In this document: positions 58,772-64,000 of the stretch, piece by piece
Layout: every line of letters starts with the position of its first letter
Numbering within the stretch: the stretch's first letter is position 1
NCBI GenBank assembly: GCA_024637255.1
Contig: JAGXFO010000021.1
Coordinates: forward strand, 1 to 64,000
DNA length: 64,000 nt
Source: Sulfurovum sp.
GTDB lineage: Bacteria; Campylobacterota; Campylobacteria; Campylobacterales; Sulfurovaceae
Direction of reading: 5' to 3'
Notes under the pieces: generated by a model
Seen by the model: the letters and a program-made list of their open reading frames with translations, nothing else
Told to the model about the DNA's origin: nothing
Databases searched by the model: none
Translations under genes and position numbers: made by a program

Positions 58772-60697
58772 ATGATAAAAAAAATATCAACGATTTTGGC
58801 AGGGTTTGGCCTTATAGTACTATTCTGGTATCTGGTTGGTGAGGTTTTTATTCTCAAAAATTCTAATGACCCTATTGCAAGAATTGAATGCGTCTCTTAC
58901 GCGCCATTCTCAAAAGATCAGTCACCTTTTCAGTTTGATGAGGGTATGGTAATTTCCGAGGAGCAAGTCAGAGAAGATTTGGCCCTGCTTTCACAATATA
59001 CAAACTGTATCAGAACCTATTCAACAGTGGGGATGGAAACTGTACCGAAGATTGCAAGAGAACATGGCATGAAGATGTATATGGGTGCATGGGTAAGCAG
59101 TGATAAAGCTTCAACCGCACTTGAGATCAAAACACTTATAAGCCTTGCAAGAGAGTATAAGGATGTGGTAAAAGCAGTGATTGTTGGAAATGAGGTTTTG
59201 CTCAGAAATGATACAACAGATAAAGTACTTACGGCTTATATTAAAGAGGTCAAGAATGCTCTTCTAGATACACCTGTGACCTATGCGGATGTTTGGGAGT
59301 TTTGGCTTAAATACCCCGCAGTAGGAGAAGCTACGGATTTTGTAACGATTCATATTTTGCCCTACTGGGAAGATAATCCAATGAATATTAAGAGTGCAAT
59401 AAAGCATCTGGAAAGTGTAAGAGAAAATGTTGAAGCTATTTTAAAAGACAAAAATATTTTAATAGGCGAAACGGGCTGGCCTTCAGAAGGCAGAATGAGA
59501 GAAGATGCACTCCCGAGTAAAATAAATCAAGCGATCTTTATTAGAGAGTTTGTAAAGTTGGCAGAGCAAAAAAGATGGAATTATAATGTGATTGAGGCAT
59601 TTGATCAGCCGTGGAAAAGAGCAAGTGAGGGTGCAGTAGGCGGTGCATGGGGTATGTTCGACAAAGACAGAGAAGATAAAAAAGTTTTCTACGGAGATGT
59701 TTCAAACTTTCCAAATTATAAACCCTTGGCATTAGGTTCTATATTGCTTTTTTTTGCATTTTCTTTTCTCCTGAGGGGTTCAAATATTCAAACCAAGCAT
59801 ATACTTGTGTTTAGTGGAATGAATGCTCTTTTTGCGATTTTATTTATGCTTCAGATGGAACAATATAGTGTTACAGTAAGGACAAATATTGAGCTACTGT
59901 GTGCATTTATTGTCTCCGTTACACATCTTTTTATCTACTATTTTTTACTTTTGCTTATGGCCAAAGGCACAAAGCTTCAGATTTTAAGCCTAGATGAGAT
60001 TTTGAAGAAAAAAATCTTTTATAGCGACACATCTCTTGTGATTTTGTTTTATCTTTCTTTCACTTTTATCTTAATATCAAATCTTACCCTTGCGTTTGAA
60101 GGAAGATACAGAAATTTTGAGATATATATATTTATGATTTCCATCAGCTCTTATTTGTGGCTATATAGGGAAAATTTTGAGAATTTAAATTTGGGAAGAT
60201 TTGAAAAAGTATCTTTTTTGATTCTTCTATTAACTTCATTAACTATTTTTATAAATGAAACCTATCTTAATATTTACTCTAATATATGGGTTTTAATTTC
60301 ACTGGGGTTTGCATATATCTTGTATAGAGGTACAAAAAAAGTATCCTATGGCGAACTTAAAGAACTTGTTCTGTATATGCTTGCCTTTTTCACTATTTTT
60401 GCTTTTGTAAGATACGGAATTTTATCAAACAGTGCATTGTCAGCAGAGTGCAATACATCAGGAAGTTCATTTATGTGCAATATAAAAACTGCCTTGGGTG
60501 TTGCTGTTTATGTGAACGGATTTGGCATCATTGCGATTTTGAGTACGCTTGTTGCATCTTTTGTAAACCAGAAATTTATTTCTCTTTTGGCTCTATTTTT
60601 CAGTATTGCTGCATTGGTGATGTTCAATACGCTTCTTGGTTCTATCGCATTTGTGTCGTCCGTCTTTCTTCTTACAAAGAATGGACAAGATGCTTAA
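58772..60697 (+). CDS. Membrane-anchored GH17-type glucan enzyme
   Basis: A 641-aa paralogue of the GH17 half of the preceding gene, without GT2. One N-terminal helix (about 7-28), a GH17 domain (about 40-315) with both catalytic glutamates (E141 in VGNEVLLR and E233 in IGETGWPSEG), then about ten membrane helices to the end (about 318-640), with no other motif. It lies 44 bases after the fusion gene and is probably cotranscribed. It may branch, trim or transfer beta-1,3-glucan made by the first protein. The helices could form an export path. Confidence 0.75.
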   Translation: MIKKISTILAGFGLIVLFWYLVGEVFILKNSNDPIARIECVSYAPFSKDQSPFQFDEGMVISEEQVREDLALLSQYTNCIRTYSTVGMETVPKIAREHGMKMYMGAWVSSDKASTALEIKTLISLAREYKDVVKAVIVGNEVLLRNDTTDKVLTAYIKEVKNALLDTPVTYADVWEFWLKYPAVGEATDFVTIHILPYWEDNPMNIKSAIKHLESVRENVEAILKDKNILIGETGWPSEGRMREDALPSKINQAIFIREFVKLAEQKRWNYNVIEAFDQPWKRASEGAVGGAWGMFDKDREDKKVFYGDVSNFPNYKPLALGSILLFFAFSFLLRGSNIQTKHILVFSGMNALFAILFMLQMEQYSVTVRTNIELLCAFIVSVTHLFIYYFLLLLMAKGTKLQILSLDEILKKKIFYSDTSLVILFYLSFTFILISNLTLAFEGRYRNFEIYIFMISISSYLWLYRENFENLNLGRFEKVSFLILLLTSLTIFINETYLNIYSNIWVLISLGFAYILYRGTKKVSYGELKELVLYMLAFFTIFAFVRYGILSNSALSAECNTSGSSFMCNIKTALGVAVYVNGFGIIAILSTLVASFVNQKFISLLALFFSIAALVMFNTLLGSIAFVSSVFLLTKNGQDA

Positions 60698-60871
60698 AAT
60701 GAAGGTTTAAGTGAGGGAAACATTTATATAAAATTTAATTCAAAATGCAACACCTTTGGCTTTCTGTCTTCTTCTGTAATAAAAACATATAAATATCTAG
60801 CCTATACTGTGATATACTTAATTTGAAATAATAAATAATTTTTTTAATTAATAATAAGAGGGATATATAAT

Positions 60872-61516
60872 ATGGCTAGGCTGTTTATTTTGGTGTTTTT
60901 TTCGAGTATGCTTATGTCACAAGAAAGTTCCAGTTTGTCTCAAAGACTGCATGAAATGGATGCTGAGGAGCACAGTTTACTTTCATCATTTGAAAAAATA
61001 AAACAAGAGCAGGAAGCTCGTGAAGCAGAAGAAGAGCTTCAGCAGAAAGAAATAATGCAGCGTGAAGAAAAAGAAGCTACACTTCTGAAAGATAAAAATA
61101 GACTAGATGAGGAGCATAAGATAGATCCGGAATTCAAGTTGGATATAGCGAATGAAACTATAGAAGAAGAAGAAGCAAAAGAAGCAGTAGAAAAACAAAA
61201 ATCCTATACAATAAATAAGCCCCAGGAAGAGCCAAAGGACCAAATACTCAAAAAAAATGAAGTATCGAAAAAAGCAACAGAAGGCAAACAGGCAGTAGCA
61301 GATAAAAAAGTACCAAGAAGCAAAAAAACAAAAGTCTACAAAAAAAAGGAAAAGAGCGTAAAGCAGAAAAGACAGCATATTAAACATAAAAACAAGCCTT
61401 TAGCCAAACTTACCAATCATTCAAAAATTGTTACAGCGCTAACACCAATCCCTGCACCTCGGCTCAAAAAGAGAACCGTGCAAGAGCATCTCAATTCTGT
61501 ACTTAATCCAAAATAA
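60872..61516 (+). CDS. Exported charged, coiled-coil protein of unknown function
   Basis: A 214-aa protein with an N-terminal signal (1-14, cleavage near MSQ) and an extended middle part of glutamate/lysine heptads (about 25-175), then a basic region and an end with LTPIPAPRLKKRTVQEHLNSVLNPK. It has no enzyme motif. It is 13 bases upstream of the next gene, probably cotranscribed. Low-complexity composition makes homology searches unreliable. Confidence 0.55.
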   Translation: MARLFILVFFSSMLMSQESSSLSQRLHEMDAEEHSLLSSFEKIKQEQEAREAEEELQQKEIMQREEKEATLLKDKNRLDEEHKIDPEFKLDIANETIEEEEAKEAVEKQKSYTINKPQEEPKDQILKKNEVSKKATEGKQAVADKKVPRSKKTKVYKKKEKSVKQKRQHIKHKNKPLAKLTNHSKIVTALTPIPAPRLKKRTVQEHLNSVLNPK

Positions 61517-61528
61517 AACGGAGTATAT

Positions 61529-62104
61529 GTGAACGATAAAATTAAAGAAATTATAGAAGAAATAGAAGCGATGAAGCTAAAACTAGCCGAAGAGATTTCC
61601 TTGCAGGAAGAACACATCAGCTATGAGATCAAAAAAGGTTATACTACATTTGAAAATGAGGTTCTGGCTAAACAAAAAGAGAATATGAAAAATCTCTTAG
61701 TCTGGTTTCGCGACATTCCTCTTGTTTATCTGCTTAGTGCACCACTTATTTATGGAATGATCATCCCTGTCATGTTTCTTGATGTGATACTTTTTGTCTA
61801 CCAGCAAGTCATATTTCGTATCTATAAGTTTGAATTTATTAAACGTAGCGACTATGTCATTTTTGATCATCAGCATCTTGGATACTTAAACTCTATTGAG
61901 AAGCTTAATTGTATGTATTGCTCTTATTTTAACGGTTTGATGCAATATGCTTCAGTTATTGCCGGAAGAACCGAACTTTTTTTCTGCCCCATAAAGCATG
62001 CAAAAAGAATTGTTTATGAGCATAAATATTATAATAAATATTTATTTTATGGTGATGGGGAAGAGTATCAGAAAAAGTTAAAAAAGCTTCGTGATGAACA
62101 ATAA
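61529..62104 (+). CDS. Conserved membrane protein of unknown function
   Basis: A 191-aa protein starting at GTG, with an ACGGAG ribosome binding site. A helical N-terminal part (about 1-55) is followed by one long hydrophobic region (about 63-100, probably two helices) and a soluble part with CMYCSYFNGLMQYA (about 128-141) and FFCPIKHAKR. The cysteines and histidines could bind a metal. Function not known. Confidence 0.6.
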   Translation: MNDKIKEIIEEIEAMKLKLAEEISLQEEHISYEIKKGYTTFENEVLAKQKENMKNLLVWFRDIPLVYLLSAPLIYGMIIPVMFLDVILFVYQQVIFRIYKFEFIKRSDYVIFDHQHLGYLNSIEKLNCMYCSYFNGLMQYASVIAGRTELFFCPIKHAKRIVYEHKYYNKYLFYGDGEEYQKKLKKLRDEQ

Positions 62105-62119
62105 TTTGCACATTCATTT

Positions 62120-63115
62120 TTAGCGACGATACTGTTGCAAGGCATACATATATGAGTTTCGCTCATAGGCAGCGGGATTGTCTGTATGAGAGAGTGATAT
62201 ACTCCCTTTCATCTGAGAGATAGAGTCATATTCGTATTTTTCCATCCATTGGGTGATCTCATTCAGTATAGTAGCTACTTCGGACTCACCTTTCATCAAA
62301 AGCACTGAAGCCAATGCCACTGCATCTGCTCCGCTCATGATGGCTTTGAGAACATCCTCCCCACTGTGAATACCTGTACCCGCACAGAGAGAGCAGGGAA
62401 GCTTTTTATAGAGAATCGCGCACCAACGCAGCGTTTCGCTGAGATTTGAAGAACTTGTAATATTGGCTCGCTGTAAAGGTGTTAGAAGTTCAAGGTCAAC
62501 ATCAACACGTGTCGGGTTATCAAAAATGCTTAGGCCATTGGCTCCGGCTGCGACAAAGCGTTTGGCCATATTTGCAGGACTGGAAAAATAGGCGTTCATT
62601 TTGACGTTGAGGGGGATGGAAAGATGTTCTTTCACCTGCGCGACTGTATCGATATACATTTGTTCTACCGCATGCCCCTCCATATCAATGGACGTAGGAA
62701 TATAGGTTATGTTAAGCTCCAAAGCATCCGCGCCAGCTTCTTGAAGTTTTTTTGCATATTTCACCCATCCTCCTGCAGAAACACCATTGAGACTTGCAAT
62801 GACTGGAACTTGGGTCGCTTCCTTGACCCTTCTGATCTCTTCCAAATAATGTTCAGAGTTCAGATTATCAAAGTTTACCTCAGAGGGTAGATAACTGGTC
62901 GCCTCAGCATTCGAGTTATTATGAATATGTAAAAAGTGATCTATCTGATGAATTTCGTGATTGATCTCTTCTTCGAACAGTGAGTGCATTATCACTGCGG
63001 CAATGCCATTTTCTTCGAGCTTTTTGATAGTATCCAGCGATGCTGTTAGCGGCGAAGCGCTGGCAATAAGGGGATTATTTAATTTGAGCCCTAAAAAAGT
63101 AGTAGTAAGTTCCAT
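62120..63115 (-). CDS. Dihydroorotate dehydrogenase-like flavoprotein
   Basis: A 331-aa FMN-binding TIM barrel. Recognisable parts: LNNPLIASASPLTAS at the N-terminus, SLNGVSAGGWVKYAKKLQEAGADALELN, PLNVKMNAYFSSPANMAKRFVAAGANGLSIF and GTGIHSGEDVLKAIMSGADAVALAS, which is the phosphate loop. It is placed two bases after nifJ. Such DHOD-like proteins often adjoin pyruvate oxidoreductase genes and are distinct from PyrD; their substrate is not established. The catalytic base expected of PyrD (Cys or Ser in the loop) is not clearly identifiable. Confidence 0.82.
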   Translation of the reverse strand: MELTTTFLGLKLNNPLIASASPLTASLDTIKKLEENGIAAVIMHSLFEEEINHEIHQIDHFLHIHNNSNAEATSYLPSEVNFDNLNSEHYLEEIRRVKEATQVPVIASLNGVSAGGWVKYAKKLQEAGADALELNITYIPTSIDMEGHAVEQMYIDTVAQVKEHLSIPLNVKMNAYFSSPANMAKRFVAAGANGLSIFDNPTRVDVDLELLTPLQRANITSSSNLSETLRWCAILYKKLPCSLCAGTGIHSGEDVLKAIMSGADAVALASVLLMKGESEVATILNEITQWMEKYEYDSISQMKGSISLSHTDNPAAYERNSYMYALQQYRR

Positions 63116-63117
63116 GG

Positions 63118-64000
63118 TTAGACCTCCTCTCGTGTTGGCTGATAATGTTCATACAGGTTTTGATACCGTTTATAGAGTGACTGCGCTGTGTGGGCCGCTG
63201 TTTTGAGGTAAGTCCCTGCAGCAACAGCATCCATTTTTTCAACCATTTTAAAGCGGGTTTCGCGATACATAAAGTCTTTGACATCTATCTTTGGCCCTTT
63301 ATAATCAAGTGTCATCGGATTCTCTCCCTCTTTAATCTTATCGGGATTAAAACGGAATATCGGCCAAAGACCACTGTCGACAGCCCGTTTTTGCTGATCA
63401 AAACCGTATTTGAGATCATAACCGTGAGCAACACAATGAGAATAGGCGATAATGATGGAAGGGCCGTCATAGCGTTCGGCTTCGATAAACGCTTTCACCG
63501 TTGCCTTATCGTTTGCTCCCAATGAGACTTTTGCCACATAAACATTTTCATAATTGATGGCCATTGCCGCGAGATCTTTTGGTATTCCTGCTTTTCCACC
63601 TGCGGCGAACTTTGCCACAGCGCCAGTGAAGGTTGCTTTGGACTGCTGACCTCCGGTATTGGAGTAGACTTGAGTATCTAGGACCAAAATATTGACATTT
63701 TTACCGCTGGCGAGCACATGGTCAAGTCCACCATAACCGATATCGTACGCCCATCCATCCCCGCCGATGATCCAAACAGATTTTTTAACAAGATAATCTG
63801 CCATTGCTAACAGTTTTTTTGCTTCGATACTTTCAAGTTCCGAAAGGGCGGATTTAAGGATTTTAATCCGTTCTCTTTGTTGGTTTATTTCTATTTCAGT
63901 ATCCTGAGAAGCACCTAATATAGCTTCAACAAGAGAGCTGTTAAGATTACTCTTCAGACCTTCGAGCAAAGATCTGGTATGTTCTGTGTGGTTGTCAATG
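63118..64000 (-). CDS. nifJ: Pyruvate:ferredoxin (flavodoxin) oxidoreductase, C-terminal part (cut by the window edge)
   Basis: The visible 294 codons are the C-terminal, TPP-binding region of a large single-chain PFOR; the frame stays open to the right edge, so the start lies outside the window. Motifs: GGDGWAYDIGYGGLDHVL and LVLDTQVYSNTGGQQSKAT (TPP-Mg loop), VSLGANDKATVKAF, YDGPSIIIAYSHCVAHG, and the end VDSGLWPIFRFNP and MYRETRFKMVEKMD. The enzyme links pyruvate and acetyl-CoA + CO2 with ferredoxin, in either direction; in rTCA autotrophs it makes pyruvate. Confidence 0.93.
   Translation of the reverse strand, partial: IDNHTEHTRSLLEGLKSNLNSSLVEAILGASQDTEIEINQQRERIKILKSALSELESIEAKKLLAMADYLVKKSVWIIGGDGWAYDIGYGGLDHVLASGKNVNILVLDTQVYSNTGGQQSKATFTGAVAKFAAGGKAGIPKDLAAMAINYENVYVAKVSLGANDKATVKAFIEAERYDGPSIIIAYSHCVAHGYDLKYGFDQQKRAVDSGLWPIFRFNPDKIKEGENPMTLDYKGPKIDVKDFMYRETRFKMVEKMDAVAAGTYLKTAAHTAQSLYKRYQNLYEHYQPTREEV

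Noticed and set aside
1..64000. CRISPR arrays, insertion sequences, tRNA or rRNA genes, prophage
   Set aside because: No regularly spaced repeats, transposase, integrase or phage structural genes, and no cloverleaf or rRNA segment was recognised on reading both strands; a tRNAscan/Infernal run would be decisive for small RNAs.

Overview
The window is a gene-dense, AT-rich stretch of bacterial chromosome, most likely from a Campylobacterota (Epsilonproteobacteria) of the Sulfurovum/Sulfurimonas type. The reasons are the block sppA / deaminase / aroQ / M24 peptidase / folK / flhF, whose order matches what I recall from Campylobacter; biotin-dependent oadGAB next to ATP-type pckA; a class I cytochrome c553 with two cytochrome-like secreted relatives; a pyruvate:ferredoxin oxidoreductase at the right edge; and low GC with AAGGA-type ribosome binding sites. 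The assignment is inference from gene content; no rRNA or tRNA gene was found in the window.

Layout. 0.4-4.4 kb: ABC exporter, uppP and a DEAD-box helicase with a hairpin-rich leader. 4.5-9.9 kb: oxaloacetate/pyruvate/PEP node (oadG-oadA-oadB, pckA). 10-13.8 kb: mgtE, a CNNM-type CBS protein and an RhlE-like helicase. 13.8-19.5 kb, mostly minus strand: truD, a 1174-aa GAF-PAS-PAS-GGDEF-EAL protein, a decayed PAS gene start, and a TauE/SafE-type membrane protein. 19.6-25 kb: TerB-like protein, acylphosphatase, a Cys-rich mini-protein, msrA, then a redox operon (trxC, response regulator, histidine kinase, monoheme protein) and three small secreted cytochrome-like proteins. 25-29.4 kb: two DUF4395 proteins around a divergent promoter region, an Rrf2 regulator, a PLP-dependent Cys/Met enzyme and a CAP-domain protein. 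29.4-37.4 kb: sppA, a deaminase, MOSC, aroQ, M24 peptidase, folK, flhF, an unknown gene, mnmA and a DsrE protein. 37.4-44.3 kb: envelope region with an L,D-transpeptidase, a lipoprotein, a MotA/MotB-like pair with a 53-aa third gene, and a metallopeptidase lipoprotein with its partner. 44.3-56 kb: murA, unknown genes, a UvrD-type helicase, a NYN protein, rsmD, a C40 peptidase, a DUF2062 protein, prs, lepA, and NifX-like and CopD-like genes. 56-62.1 kb: a GH17-GT2 fusion and a GH17 membrane paralogue, then two unknown envelope genes. 62.1-64 kb: a DHOD-like protein and the 3' part of nifJ.

How the parts fit. The metabolic genes surround the pyruvate-oxaloacetate-PEP node (PFOR, Na+-pumping decarboxylase, PEPCK), as suits an autotroph or anaerobe that must balance carbon flow there. 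The envelope genes (uppP, murA, L,D-transpeptidase, C40 peptidase, MotAB-like motor, glucan genes) are spread through the window. The least explained parts are the MotAB-like motor cassette with its overlapping micro-gene, the beta-1,3-glucan GH17/GT2 pair, the structured leader of the trxC redox operon, the MKCxxGKCG tails on two unrelated membrane proteins, and flhF followed by an unknown SpoA-like gene instead of flhG. I see no CRISPR array, insertion sequence, prophage or recognisable defence island.
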